This document shows, one piece after another, positions 8,456 to 17,042 of a stretch of DNA of 64,000 bases. Numbering within the stretch: position 1 is the first letter of the stretch; each line of letters starts with the position of its first letter. Source of the DNA: JAEMQF01 sp963850525 (GTDB lineage: Bacteria > Pseudomonadota > Gammaproteobacteria > Burkholderiales > Burkholderiaceae_C); contig CAWKLQ010000004.1 of NCBI GenBank assembly GCA_963850525.1, forward strand, positions 620,001 to 684,000, in the 5' to 3' direction. Below the pieces are notes generated by a model, which was not told where the DNA came from, did not search any database, and worked only from the letters and a program-made list of their open reading frames with translations. The translations under genes and the position numbers were made by a program.

Positions 8456-9442
8456 ATGAAACCGAATTCGATGAAAAAAGCGTTGGCGCAGCTGCTCGCG
8501 ACGAGTGTGTTGGCTCTGCTCGCCGCCACCGGCCAGGCTCAGGAATGGGCGCCGAGCAAGCCGGTGCGCATCATCGTCCCAATAGTCGGCAGCACGAACG
8601 ACGTGATCGCGCGCCTCGTCGCGCCGAAGTTGCAAGAGGCGCTCGGCCAGACCGTCGTCGTCGAGAACAAGGCCGGTGCGGGTGGCAACATCGGCGCGGA
8701 CTTTGTCGCCAAGTCCGCCCCCGACGGACACACGCTGCTGATCGGCTACAACGGCCCCATTGCAGTGAACGTGTCGCTGTTCGACAAGTTGCCTTACGAC
8801 CCGCTGAAAGACCTGGCGCCGATCACGCTGATGGTGACGACGCCGCAATACCTCGTCGTGCACCCGGGGCAACCGGTGCGCAACATCGCCGAGTTTGTTG
8901 CCCACGCGAAGGCACAGGCGGGCAAGCTCTCGTACGGGTCGATCGCGGTGGGCAGCGCGTCGCACCTGACGATGGAAATGCTCAAGCTCGCCGCGGGTCT
9001 GGACATCGCGCACATTCCCTACAAGGGCGCCGCACCGGCGCTCACCGATCTGGTGGGCGGCCAGGTGCAAGCGGCGTTCATGGTGCCGGGCAATGTGTTG
9101 CAGTTCGCCAAGGAAGGGCGGCTGCGCCTGATCGCCTCGTCGGGAGCGAAGCGCTTTCCGGGAACGCCCGACGTGCCCACGCTTGTAGAAGCAGGCTATC
9201 CCGATCTGGTGGCGGTGGCGTGGATCGGCTTTCTCGCCGCGGGCGGAACGCCGCGCCCGATCATCGACCGCTACCACAAGGAAATCGTGAAGATCGTCAC
9301 CTCGCCCGAGGTTCGCGACAAGCTCACCGCGATGGAGTTCGAAATCGTCGCCGGCACACCCGAGCACTTCGCGGGCTGGATACGCAGCGAAATTCCGCGC
9401 TGGGGCAAGGTCATCAAGGCCACCGGCGCGAAAGCCGAATGA
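8456..9442 (+). CDS. Bug-family (TctC-type) periplasmic solute-binding protein
   Basis: From the ATG at 8456 the protein has a signal peptide (LLATSVLALLAATGQAQ) and the Bug fold. Visible signatures are KPVRIIVP near the mature start, LGQTVVVENKAGAGGNIGADFVA, APDGHTLLIG and LTDLVGGQVQAAF. The first ligand loop is unusual: most Bug proteins read VPFAPGG there, while this one reads VPIVGSTND. Bug proteins bind carboxylates, aromatic acids or amides for TctAB-type carriers; no tctAB gene adjoins this one. Its stop overlaps the start of the next SDR gene by four bases (ATGA), indicating translational coupling. Confidence 0.92.
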   Translation: MKPNSMKKALAQLLATSVLALLAATGQAQEWAPSKPVRIIVPIVGSTNDVIARLVAPKLQEALGQTVVVENKAGAGGNIGADFVAKSAPDGHTLLIGYNGPIAVNVSLFDKLPYDPLKDLAPITLMVTTPQYLVVHPGQPVRNIAEFVAHAKAQAGKLSYGSIAVGSASHLTMEMLKLAAGLDIAHIPYKGAAPALTDLVGGQVQAAFMVPGNVLQFAKEGRLRLIASSGAKRFPGTPDVPTLVEAGYPDLVAVAWIGFLAAGGTPRPIIDRYHKEIVKIVTSPEVRDKLTAMEFEIVAGTPEHFAGWIRSEIPRWGKVIKATGAKAE

Positions 9443-10212
9443 AGCGGCTGCACGGCAAGGCGGCGCTCATCACCGGCGGCGCCGCGGGCATCGGTGCGGC
9501 CGTCGCCCGGCTGTTCTGCGAGCACGGCGCGGCGGTGACGCTGATCGACGTCGACGCCGCCGGCCTGGCAACGCGCTGCCAAGCCATCGAACGCGACGTC
9601 CCCGGGGCACGCGTCGCCCGCTTTGCTGCGGATGTGGCCGATGCCGATGCCGCGCACGCGGCCGTGGCGCACGCGCTCGCCGCCCACGGCAGCCTGGACG
9701 TCCTCATCAACAACGCCGCGATGCGCAATCACGCCGCGGTGGCCGACGCCTCTGCGCAAGAGTGGCAGGCGGTGACCGGCGTGAACCTGCTCGGCCCGGC
9801 GAACTACTGCCGCGCGGCGCTGCCCGCGCTGCGCGTGAGCGGGCGCGGCGCAATCGTCAACGTCGCGTCGTGTTACGCCGTCACCGGGCGCAAAGGCATG
9901 GCCTTGTACGACGCGAGCAAAGCCGGCTTGCTCGCGCTGACACGAACCCTCGCGCACGAAGAAGCGGTGCACGGCGTGCGCGCGAATGCGATCTGCCCCG
10001 GGCCCACACTCACCGACTTCCATCTCAACAAAGCGCGCGCCGCCGGCAAGCCGCTGACCCAGCTCGAGATGGAACGCAACCACGTGACGCTGCTCGGCCG
10101 CTGGGCGACGCCAGCGGAAATCGCCTGGCCCACACTCTGGCTGGCCAGCGATGAAGCCGCCTACATCACCGCCACCACACTGATGGTGGACGGTGGCCTG
10201 CACGCGATGTGA
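9439..10212 (+). CDS. Short-chain dehydrogenase/reductase
   Basis: This classical SDR of 257 residues starts at the ATG overlapping the stop of the Bug gene. It has TGGAAGIG at the cofactor loop, NNAA (NAG-type) near 93, VASCYA as the serine region, and YDASK with catalytic Tyr and Lys. The C-terminal end is VDGGLHAM. It probably oxidises a hydroxylated product or dihydrodiol of the Rieske pathway; that role is inferred from the operon order Rieske, Bug, SDR. Confidence 0.9.
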   Translation: MKRLHGKAALITGGAAGIGAAVARLFCEHGAAVTLIDVDAAGLATRCQAIERDVPGARVARFAADVADADAAHAAVAHALAAHGSLDVLINNAAMRNHAAVADASAQEWQAVTGVNLLGPANYCRAALPALRVSGRGAIVNVASCYAVTGRKGMALYDASKAGLLALTRTLAHEEAVHGVRANAICPGPTLTDFHLNKARAAGKPLTQLEMERNHVTLLGRWATPAEIAWPTLWLASDEAAYITATTLMVDGGLHAM

Positions 10213-10221
10213 GCAAGCCCA

Positions 10222-10641
10222 TCAGGCCGGCGCAGCCGCGCGCCGCGCGTCCAGACTCAGCGGGCCCGCGCCGAGCGCCGCCACCATGAACATGCCGCCC
10301 GACACCGCCAGGTTCTTCATGAACATCAGCTGCTGCACGAACTGCTGATCGGCGGGCACGGCCCAGAATTTGTGGAACAGAAGGCTTGCCAGCAGCGTGA
10401 ACAAGCCCAATGCGAATGCGGCCCAGCGCGCGTGAAAGCCGACCGCGAGGGCCAGGCCGGCGATCACTTCGAACAGCCCCGTCGCCACGGCCAGCGCGGT
10501 GGCCAGGGGCAGCCCGGCGCTGGTGATGTAGCCGGCGGTGCCGGCGATGTTGCCGAGTTTGCTGAAACCTGCCATGACGAACATCAGCGCGAGCAGCACC
10601 CGGCCGGCGACAACGAGAGGTGATTTGAAAGAGTCGAGCAT
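10222..10641 (-). CDS. DoxX-family membrane protein
   Basis: The protein has 139 residues from the ATG at 10641 (a longer frame reaches 10680). Four hydrophobic helices and the motifs VAGRVLLALMFVMAGFSKL and GLFEVIAGLALAVGFHARWA are characteristic of the DoxX/YphA family. It sits in the inner membrane. Members are linked to redox balance or quinone-related functions, but the molecular role is poorly defined. It converges with the SDR gene at 10212. Confidence 0.88.
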   Translation of the reverse strand: MLDSFKSPLVVAGRVLLALMFVMAGFSKLGNIAGTAGYITSAGLPLATALAVATGLFEVIAGLALAVGFHARWAAFALGLFTLLASLLFHKFWAVPADQQFVQQLMFMKNLAVSGGMFMVAALGAGPLSLDARRAAAPA

Positions 10642-10768
10642 GGAGAGCCCTCGGAAGGAAAGGCGCAAAGCATAGGGCATCGCCGCCCGGCAGGCGCCGC
10701 CGCGTGGTCTATGCTTTGGCCTTCCTCATCCTTCCTGCGCCAGCCCCTTCGTGGGCGGCCACGCGACC

Positions 10769-11755
10769 ATGGCCACGTCCGCTGACCCGAAGGCGCAACC
10801 CGCAGTTGCCGCCGAACCCGCTTGGGCCCCGGCGCTGCGCCTGCCCGACCCGGCCGTCGAGGTGCTCGCCCCTGAAGGCGCAGCGCTGCGCCTGGCGAGT
10901 GCGAGCATCGAGCGCCTGGCCGGCGGCATGCGCTGGTGCGAAGGGCCGGTCTACTTCGGCGACGCGCGTTGCCTGCTGTGGAACGACATCCCGAACAACA
11001 AGACGCTGCGCTGGGATGAAGAAACCGGCGCGGTGAGCGTGTACCGCAGCCCGTCCAACTTCGCTAACGGCAATACGCGCGACCGGCAAGGGCGCCTGCT
11101 CACTGGCGAACACGGCGCGCGGCGGATCACGCGCACCGAATACGACGGCAGCCTCACCGTGCTCGCGAGCCACTTCGAAGGCAGGCGGCTGAATTCGCCG
11201 AACGACATCGTCTGCAAAAGCGACGGCTCGATCTGGTTCACCGATCCGCCGTTCGGCATCCTGCACCACTATGAAGGCCACGCGGCGACGCCCGAGCTGC
11301 CGACCGACGTGTACCGACTCGACCCGCTAAGTGGCAAGCTCGACGTCGTCGCGCAAGGCATCAACTGCCCGAACGGCCTGGCGTTCTCGCCCGACGAGAG
11401 CGTGCTTTATATCGTCGAGAGCCGCTCCACGCCGCGCCTCATCCTCGCCTACGACGTGGTGCAAGGCGGCGCGGGCCTCACGAACAAGCGCACCCTCATC
11501 GACAGCGAAGGCGGCACGCCCGACGGCTTTCGTGTCGACGTGCACGGCAATCTGTGGTGCGGTTGGGGAATGCGCGAAGGGCTGGACGGGGTGCGCGTGT
11601 TCTCGTCGCAAGGCAAGCCGCTGCTGCACATCCATCTGCCCGAGCGCTGCGCGAACGTGTGTTTCGGCGGCCCGGCGCGGAACCGACTTTTCATGGCGGC
11701 GAGCCATTCGGTGTATTCGCTGTATGTGGCGACGCAGGGCGTTGCGGGCGCCTGA
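10769..11755 (+). CDS. SMP-30/gluconolactonase-family hydrolase
   Basis: This 328-residue six-bladed beta-propeller lactonase has WCEGPVYF (metal-ligand Glu), NGNTRDRQGRLLTGEHG, LNSPNDIVCKSDGSIWFTDP (with the conserved Asn and Asp) and CPNGLAFSPDESVLYI. These are the divalent-metal ligands and the signature of gluconolactonase/luciferin-regenerating proteins. An ATG at 10769 is preferred over an in-frame GTG at 10751. It likely opens a sugar-acid or aromatic lactone in the cytoplasm. It precedes the livKHMGF set on the same strand and may supply or process the transported compound; this is inference. Confidence 0.92.
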   Translation: MATSADPKAQPAVAAEPAWAPALRLPDPAVEVLAPEGAALRLASASIERLAGGMRWCEGPVYFGDARCLLWNDIPNNKTLRWDEETGAVSVYRSPSNFANGNTRDRQGRLLTGEHGARRITRTEYDGSLTVLASHFEGRRLNSPNDIVCKSDGSIWFTDPPFGILHHYEGHAATPELPTDVYRLDPLSGKLDVVAQGINCPNGLAFSPDESVLYIVESRSTPRLILAYDVVQGGAGLTNKRTLIDSEGGTPDGFRVDVHGNLWCGWGMREGLDGVRVFSSQGKPLLHIHLPERCANVCFGGPARNRLFMAASHSVYSLYVATQGVAGA

Positions 11756-11901
11756 AAACCACCACACCACAGCGCGGCGCCGGCCCTCGCAGGGTTTTCG
11801 CTCATACCGGTTGATTCGCTACCGAACGAAAAGAATCGACAATGCGGGCCGCGCTCGCCCGCCCGGCCCGTCATTTCGCCCACCCCTCGGAGATCTCAAT
11901 C

Positions 11902-13215
11902 ATGAACTTCCCCCTACGCCCCGCCCTCCTGCGGACGGCGCTTGCCAGCGCGGCTTTGGCGGCATTTGCGCTCGCTGCGCCCTTCGCCCACGCGCAGGAA
12001 ACCTTCAAGCTCGGCATCGTGAGTTTCCTCTCCGGCCAGGCGGCGGAAAGCTTCGGCATCCCTGCAGTGAACGGCGCCAAAGTCGTGATCGAGGCGTTCA
12101 ACGCCGGCAGCGCGCCCGCGCCCTACAACAAGGTCGGATTTGGCGGCGTGAAGATCGAACCGATCTATGTCGACGAGAACGGCGGCGCAACGAAGCAGGT
12201 GCAGGAGATGCGCAACCTCTATGACCGCGACAACGTCGACGCGGTCGTCGGCTATGTCGGCTCGGGCGATTGCCTGGCGGTGGCGCCGGTCGCCGAAGAG
12301 ATGAAGAAGTTCCTCATCCTCTACGACTGCGGCACGCCGCGAATTTTCGAAGAGGGCAAATACAACTACGTGTTCCGCACCGCCGCGCACGCGACGATGG
12401 ACAACGTCGCGCTGGCGCGCTACCTGAAGGCGCGCAACATCAAGGCCGACACCTTCAACATGATCAACCAGGACTACGCCTGGGGCCAGGACTCGCGCAA
12501 GGACTTTCTGCTGTCGATGGAAAAAATCTACCCCGGCGCGAAGCCGGGCGAAGACTTGCTGCCCAAGTTCGGCGCCGGCCAGTACGGCACCGAAATCTCG
12601 GCGCTGATGGCCAAGTCCGCCGACGTCACACACTCGAGCCTGTGGGGCGGCGACCTGCAGGCGCTGGTGTTGCAAGGCGCACCGCGCGGCATGTTCAAGC
12701 GCAGCCAGTTCGTGTTCTCGGCGGGCGACCACGTGCTGCCGGGCCTGGGCGACAAGATGCCCGACGGCGTGATCCTCGGTGCGCGCGGCGCGTACGGCCT
12801 GCTCTCGCCGAAGTCGGCGTTGAACGACTGGTGGTGGGGCATTTACCAGAAGGCGTACACCATCTACCCGGTGCAGGCGCCGAACCGCATGATCCAGGCG
12901 TTGCTCGGCCTCAAGCTCGCCGTGGAAAAGGCGATGGCGGCCAACGGTGGCAAGAAGCCGACGGCCGAGCAGCTCGCCGCCGCCTTGCGCGGTTCTGAAT
13001 GGGACACGCCGGCCGGCAAGGTGCGCATGGCGCTCGGTGGCGGGCACCAGGCGGTGCAAGACACGGCGATCGGCAGGACGCGCTATGACGCGGCGAAGAA
13101 GATGGTCATGCTCGACGATATTCAGCGCTTCCCCGCCGACTGCGTGAATCCGCCGCCGAACATGAAGTCGGAAGACTGGATCAAGGCCGGCTTCCCAGGC
13201 GCGAAGTGCAGTTGA
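11902..13215 (+). CDS. livK: ABC transporter periplasmic substrate-binding protein (LivK-like)
   Basis: From the ATG at 11902 (GGAGATC just upstream) the protein is 437 residues, with signal peptide LAAFALAAPFAHAQ. The mature part begins FKLGIVSFLSGQAAESFGIP, the start of the type-I periplasmic-binding fold used for branched-chain amino acids and many other ligands. Genes for two permeases and two ATPases follow, giving a complete importer. The neighbouring lactonase and CoA ligase suggest an aromatic or organic acid rather than leucine. Confidence 0.9.
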   Translation: MNFPLRPALLRTALASAALAAFALAAPFAHAQETFKLGIVSFLSGQAAESFGIPAVNGAKVVIEAFNAGSAPAPYNKVGFGGVKIEPIYVDENGGATKQVQEMRNLYDRDNVDAVVGYVGSGDCLAVAPVAEEMKKFLILYDCGTPRIFEEGKYNYVFRTAAHATMDNVALARYLKARNIKADTFNMINQDYAWGQDSRKDFLLSMEKIYPGAKPGEDLLPKFGAGQYGTEISALMAKSADVTHSSLWGGDLQALVLQGAPRGMFKRSQFVFSAGDHVLPGLGDKMPDGVILGARGAYGLLSPKSALNDWWWGIYQKAYTIYPVQAPNRMIQALLGLKLAVEKAMAANGGKKPTAEQLAAALRGSEWDTPAGKVRMALGGGHQAVQDTAIGRTRYDAAKKMVMLDDIQRFPADCVNPPPNMKSEDWIKAGFPGAKCS

Positions 13216-13271
13216 GGTGTGGCGCTGAACAGGCCGCCTCGTCCTGATCTTCGCGCCAGCCCTCGTATGCC

Positions 13272-13340
13272 GTCATCCCGACGAAAGTCGGGATCCACCG
13301 GTGGTGGACCGCAGTGGATCCCGGCGTGCGCCGGGATGAC
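13272..13340. repeat. Dispersed palindromic repeat (GTCATCCCG family) between livK and livH
   Basis: GTCATCCCGACGAAAGTCGG at one end and CGCCGGGATGAC at the other form a long imperfect palindrome with two internal hairpins. Relatives occur at 14362-14485, 24648-24725, 31651-31677, 38715-38838 and 46058-46135, all between genes. No gene lies in this gap. Confidence 0.85.
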
Positions 13341-13358
13341 AGGTGCTTCGGAAGCGTC

Positions 13359-14255
13359 ATGAACACGGCCTTCACCATCCTCATCGACGGCCTGACGTAC
13401 GCGTCATGGCTGTTCATCGTCGCGCTCGGGCTGACGCTCGTGTTCGGCGTGCTGAAAATCCTCAACATCGCGCACGGCAGTTTTTATGCGCTGGGTGCCT
13501 ACGCGGCGGCGAGTTTCGTCGGCTGGTTCGCCGCGCTGAAATTCGCGCCGGCGTGGTCGATCGTCGCACTGCTGCTCGCCGCAGTGGCGGTGGCAGCGCT
13601 CGTCGCGCCCTTGGTCGAGCGCGGTCTCTTGCGGTTCTTCTACGGCCGCGATGAAGTGCTGCTCGTGCTCGTCACTTATGCGTTGTTCCTGATTCTGGAA
13701 GACGTGACGAAGCTGATCTGGGGCGCGAACCCGTATTACGTGTCGGCGCCGTACAGCCTGTTCGGCAACGTCGAAGTCGGCACGCAGGTGTATGTGGGCT
13801 ACGACTTCATCCTCGTCTGCCTGGCGGCGATCATCGGCGTGTCGGTCTGGTGGGGTCTGAACCGCACGCGCCAGGGCAAGATCGTGCTCGCCGTGATCCA
13901 CAGCGAAGAAGTCGCCGCGAGCATGGGCGTGAACGTGTCGCGCGTCTACATGGGCGCGTTTGCGATCGGCATCTTTCTCGCCGCGATCGGCGGCGCGTTC
14001 ACGGCGCCGATGATCTCGGTGCAGCCGGGCGTGTCGGTCGGCGTGATCATCGTCTCGTTTGCCGTGGTCATCATCGGCGGTTTGGGCAGCATTCCGGGCG
14101 CGGCGATCGGCGCGCTGATCGTCGGGTTGGCGCGATCCATGGCGGTGCACTTGTGGCCGGTGGCCGAGCTGTTCTCGATCTACATCGTGATGGCCGCAGT
14201 CCTGATGTTCCGCCCCGAAGGGCTGTTCCAGCAAGTTCAGGCGCGCAAGATATGA
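13359..14255 (+). CDS. livH: Branched-chain-type ABC transporter permease (LivH)
   Basis: This 298-residue inner-membrane protein starts at the ATG at 13359. It has the LivH features LVFGVLKILNIAHGSFYALGAY in the first helices, VIHSEEVAASMGVN (the cytoplasmic EAA-like coupling loop), and GGLGSIPGAAIGALIVGLA near the C terminus. It pairs with LivM to form the membrane channel. A repeat element separates it from livK, and a 250-base MITE-like element separates it from livM. Confidence 0.94.
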   Translation: MNTAFTILIDGLTYASWLFIVALGLTLVFGVLKILNIAHGSFYALGAYAAASFVGWFAALKFAPAWSIVALLLAAVAVAALVAPLVERGLLRFFYGRDEVLLVLVTYALFLILEDVTKLIWGANPYYVSAPYSLFGNVEVGTQVYVGYDFILVCLAAIIGVSVWWGLNRTRQGKIVLAVIHSEEVAASMGVNVSRVYMGAFAIGIFLAAIGGAFTAPMISVQPGVSVGVIIVSFAVVIIGGLGSIPGAAIGALIVGLARSMAVHLWPVAELFSIYIVMAAVLMFRPEGLFQQVQARKI

Positions 14256-14304
14256 GGCTTGAGTTGGCGATTCAGGGTGCTGCGATGCGTGAAGGGCGTG
14301 CGTT

Positions 14305-14554
14305 CGCTTTCGGCCCAATGCTGACGTTCGATGTGGCCTCGAGGCTTGCCCACCAACCCTCGTCATCCCGGCGAAACGCCGCCCCGTGCTGCGACACGGG
14401 GGCCGGGATCCACTGGATGCAGGCGATGAACGCTGCGCTGGACGCGCGACTTCCACGTGTGGATCCCGGCTTTCGCCGGGATGACGAATATCCTGCGTCG
14501 ACGCGTGACCGCACCCAAAGCGGACGTTCAAACGTCAGCAACGGGCCGAAAGCG
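14305..14554. mobile_element. MITE-like element, copy 1 (between livH and livM)
   Basis: The 250-base element has terminal inverted repeats: CGCTTTCGGCCC at 14305 matches the reverse complement of GGGCCGAAAGCG at 14543-14554. The match continues inward through TGCTGACGTT with a few mismatches. It contains the GTCATCCCGG palindrome (14362-14485). Bases 14306-14547 are repeated almost exactly at 38659-38900 with only two differences that I can see. No coding capacity is evident. The 14256-14610 gap holds nothing else. Confidence 0.8.
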
Positions 14555-14610
14555 GTCCGTCGCGAGGCCGACGTTTCTGCGGGTGGCGCGGGCGCCGAGG
14601 AGTCACTGAG

Positions 14611-15609
14611 GTGAGCGCCAACCTGACCAAGCCAGTCCAAGCAGTGGGCGTCGTGCCGGGCATTCGCTTCCTCCTCGCTGGAGTCGGATTCACGCTGCTG
14701 CTCGTGATCGCCGGAGCGTTCATGCCCAAGTGGCTGACCTTTCTCATCACGATGGCGGCGTCGCATGGACTGGTGAGTTTGGGCATCGTGTTGTTGATGC
14801 GCGGCGGCGTCGTCTCGTTCGGTCAGGGTCTGGTGTTCGCTGCGGGCGCGTATGCGGCAGCGCTGGGCTTCAACAAGCTTGGCATCACGGATGCGGTAGG
14901 CCTGGCGCTGCTGGGTGGTGCCGCAGCGACGTTGATCGCTGCGCCGTTTGCGCCGCTGCTGTCGCGCTACCGCGGCATCTTTTTTGCGATGTTGACGCTC
15001 GCGCTGTCGATGGTCGCCTACGGCGCGCTCGTCAAGACCGAGGCGCTCGGCGGGTCGGACGGCTTCAACATGGGGCGCGCCACGCTGTTCGGCCAGACGC
15101 TGCCCGACGCACGCGTGGGCTACGTGCTGTACAGCGTGACGATCGTGATTGCCGCAGCGTTGGCGCTGCTTTCGCGCGTCTACTTCGACTCGATGCGCGG
15201 GCTCGTCAGCCTGGCGGCACGCGACAACGAATTGCGCGTCGAATACCTCGGCGGCTCGGTGCGCCGCGTCATGGCGGTCAACTTCGTTCTCGCTGCGTTC
15301 GCGGGCGGCACGGGCGGCGCGCTCACCGTCATGTCGCTCGGCCACATCGACCCGAACTTCAGCTACTGGACGACCTCCGGCGAGTTCGTCTTTGTCGCCA
15401 TCCTCGCCGGCTGGCAGAGCGTGCTCGCCGTGTTCGTCGCGTCGACCGTGCTCGAAGTTGTGCGCTCGTTTTCGAGTTCCTACTTCCCCAATACGTGGCA
15501 GTTGGCGCTGGGCCTGTTTCTGCTGTTCGTGATCCGCTTCGTGCCGCGCGGCATTGGCTCGCTGTGGTTCGATCGGGCTTGGTTCAAGCGGCTCGGAGGC
15601 GGCAAATGA
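14611..15609 (+). CDS. livM: Branched-chain-type ABC transporter permease (LivM)
   Basis: This 332-residue membrane protein begins at a GTG (14611) with GAGGAG upstream. Multiple hydrophobic helices and the motifs MRGGVVSFGQGLVFAAGAYA and LAARDNELRVEYLGG (coupling loop) identify it as LivM. Its stop overlaps the livG start by four bases. It forms the permease heterodimer with the livH product. Confidence 0.94.
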   Translation: MSANLTKPVQAVGVVPGIRFLLAGVGFTLLLVIAGAFMPKWLTFLITMAASHGLVSLGIVLLMRGGVVSFGQGLVFAAGAYAAALGFNKLGITDAVGLALLGGAAATLIAAPFAPLLSRYRGIFFAMLTLALSMVAYGALVKTEALGGSDGFNMGRATLFGQTLPDARVGYVLYSVTIVIAAALALLSRVYFDSMRGLVSLAARDNELRVEYLGGSVRRVMAVNFVLAAFAGGTGGALTVMSLGHIDPNFSYWTTSGEFVFVAILAGWQSVLAVFVASTVLEVVRSFSSSYFPNTWQLALGLFLLFVIRFVPRGIGSLWFDRAWFKRLGGGK

Positions 15610-16376
15610 GCGCGCCAACACTGCTCCGCGCGACAGGAATCGAAAAGCGCTTTGGCGCCGTTGTCGCCGCGAGCGAAATCAACGTCGAGATCCCCGTCGG
15701 CCAGCGCATCAGCCTGATCGGCAGCAACGGCGCGGGCAAGACGACCTTCGTCAACATGATCACGGGCTACATGAAACCCGACGCCGGGTCCATCCACTTC
15801 GGCGAGCTCGACATCACGCAGCTCTCGCCGCGCGCGATCACGCGCCTGGGCGTCGCGCGCTCGTTCCAGATTCCGCAGTTGTGCGCCGAACTGAGCGTGC
15901 TCGACAACATGCTCGTCGCGACCGCCTGCCACGGCGACAAGCTGTCGTTCTGGCAACCGGCGCGTCGCCCCGAAGCCTTGGCGCGCGCCGACGAATTGCT
16001 CGCGCGGTTTCGCCTGAGCGAACATCGCGACCGGCGCGCCGCCGAGCTTCCCGGCGGCGTTCGCAAACTGCTCGACATCGCGATGGCGCTGACCGGAGAG
16101 CCGAAACTGCTGCTGTTGGATGAACCCACGAGCGGCGTCTCGGCCGAAGAAAAATTCCCGATGATGGACATCGTCATGCAGGCCCTGGGCGAAGAGGCGC
16201 TGACGGTGCTGTTCGTGGAGCACGACATGGACATCGTCGAGCGCTACGCGGACCGCGTGCTCGCCTTCTACAGCGGCAAAATCATCGCCGACGACGTTCC
16301 CGGCGTCGCGCTCGCGCTCGACGACGTGCGGCGCTACGTGACCGGTGCCCCTGAGCTGCGCCATGCTGAACATTGA
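15606..16376 (+). CDS. livG: ABC transporter ATP-binding protein (LivG)
   Basis: This 256-residue ATPase has Walker A GSNGAGKTT near 37-45 and a Q-loop region. The signature motif is weakly conserved: ELPGGVRKLLDIAMAL replaces the canonical LSGGQ. Walker B is LLLLDEPTSG and the switch His lies in VEHDMDIV. The FQIPQL segment and the long insert between Walker A and the signature are LivG-like. It overlaps both livM and livF. Confidence 0.94.
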   Translation: MSAPTLLRATGIEKRFGAVVAASEINVEIPVGQRISLIGSNGAGKTTFVNMITGYMKPDAGSIHFGELDITQLSPRAITRLGVARSFQIPQLCAELSVLDNMLVATACHGDKLSFWQPARRPEALARADELLARFRLSEHRDRRAAELPGGVRKLLDIAMALTGEPKLLLLDEPTSGVSAEEKFPMMDIVMQALGEEALTVLFVEHDMDIVERYADRVLAFYSGKIIADDVPGVALALDDVRRYVTGAPELRHAEH

Positions 16377-17034
16377 CGCCGTGCACGCCGCCATTGGTTC
16401 GGTGCAGGTGTTGCGCGGGCTGACGCTGGCCGTCGCGCAAGGCCGCATGGTCGGTCTGGTGGGGCGCAACGGCGCGGGCAAGACGACGCTGATGCGCTGC
16501 GTGATGGGGCACCTGGCGGCAACGCAGGGGCGCATCACGTTCGATGGCGACGACCTCGCGACGCTGCCGCGCCACGCGCGCGCGGCGCTGGGAATCGGCT
16601 ACATGCCCGAAGACCGCGGCCTCGTTCCCGAACTCAGCGTCGAAGAAAACATCCTCGTTCCGGTGTGGGCGTCCAGGCGCTTGAGGGTTGAAGAACGCTT
16701 GCGCTTCGTCTACAGCGTCTTGCCCGAACTGCGCGAGATGCGCGAGCGCCGTGCGCTGCTGCTCTCGGGCGGCCAGCAAAAACTCGTCGCGCTGGCGCGC
16801 GCGCTGGCGGTCGGAACGAAATTGCTGCTGCTTGACGAACCCTTCGAAGGCGTGGCACCGGCGTTGGCGAACCGGCTCGCCGAGGTGATCGGCGGCCTGC
16901 GCGACGGCAAGATGTCGGTGCTGATCGCGCAGTCCGACCTGAACCACTCGCGCAGCCTCGTCGACGCCGAGTTCGTGATCGAGCGCGGCGCGAACCTGGT
17001 TCCCGGCAGCGGCGCGGCGCATCCTGCCGGGTAA
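16363..17034 (+). CDS. livF: ABC transporter ATP-binding protein (LivF)
   Basis: The protein has 223 residues from the ATG at 16363, with an alternative GTG at 16345; both lie inside the end of livG. Walker A is GRNGAGKTT, the signature is LLSGGQQKLVALARAL, and Walker B is LLLLDEPFEG. GYMPEDRGLVPELSVEENI is typical of LivF. It completes the first Liv-type importer of the window. Confidence 0.94.
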   Translation: MLNIDAVHAAIGSVQVLRGLTLAVAQGRMVGLVGRNGAGKTTLMRCVMGHLAATQGRITFDGDDLATLPRHARAALGIGYMPEDRGLVPELSVEENILVPVWASRRLRVEERLRFVYSVLPELREMRERRALLLSGGQQKLVALARALAVGTKLLLLDEPFEGVAPALANRLAEVIGGLRDGKMSVLIAQSDLNHSRSLVDAEFVIERGANLVPGSGAAHPAG

Positions 17035-17042
17035 ACCGAGCC

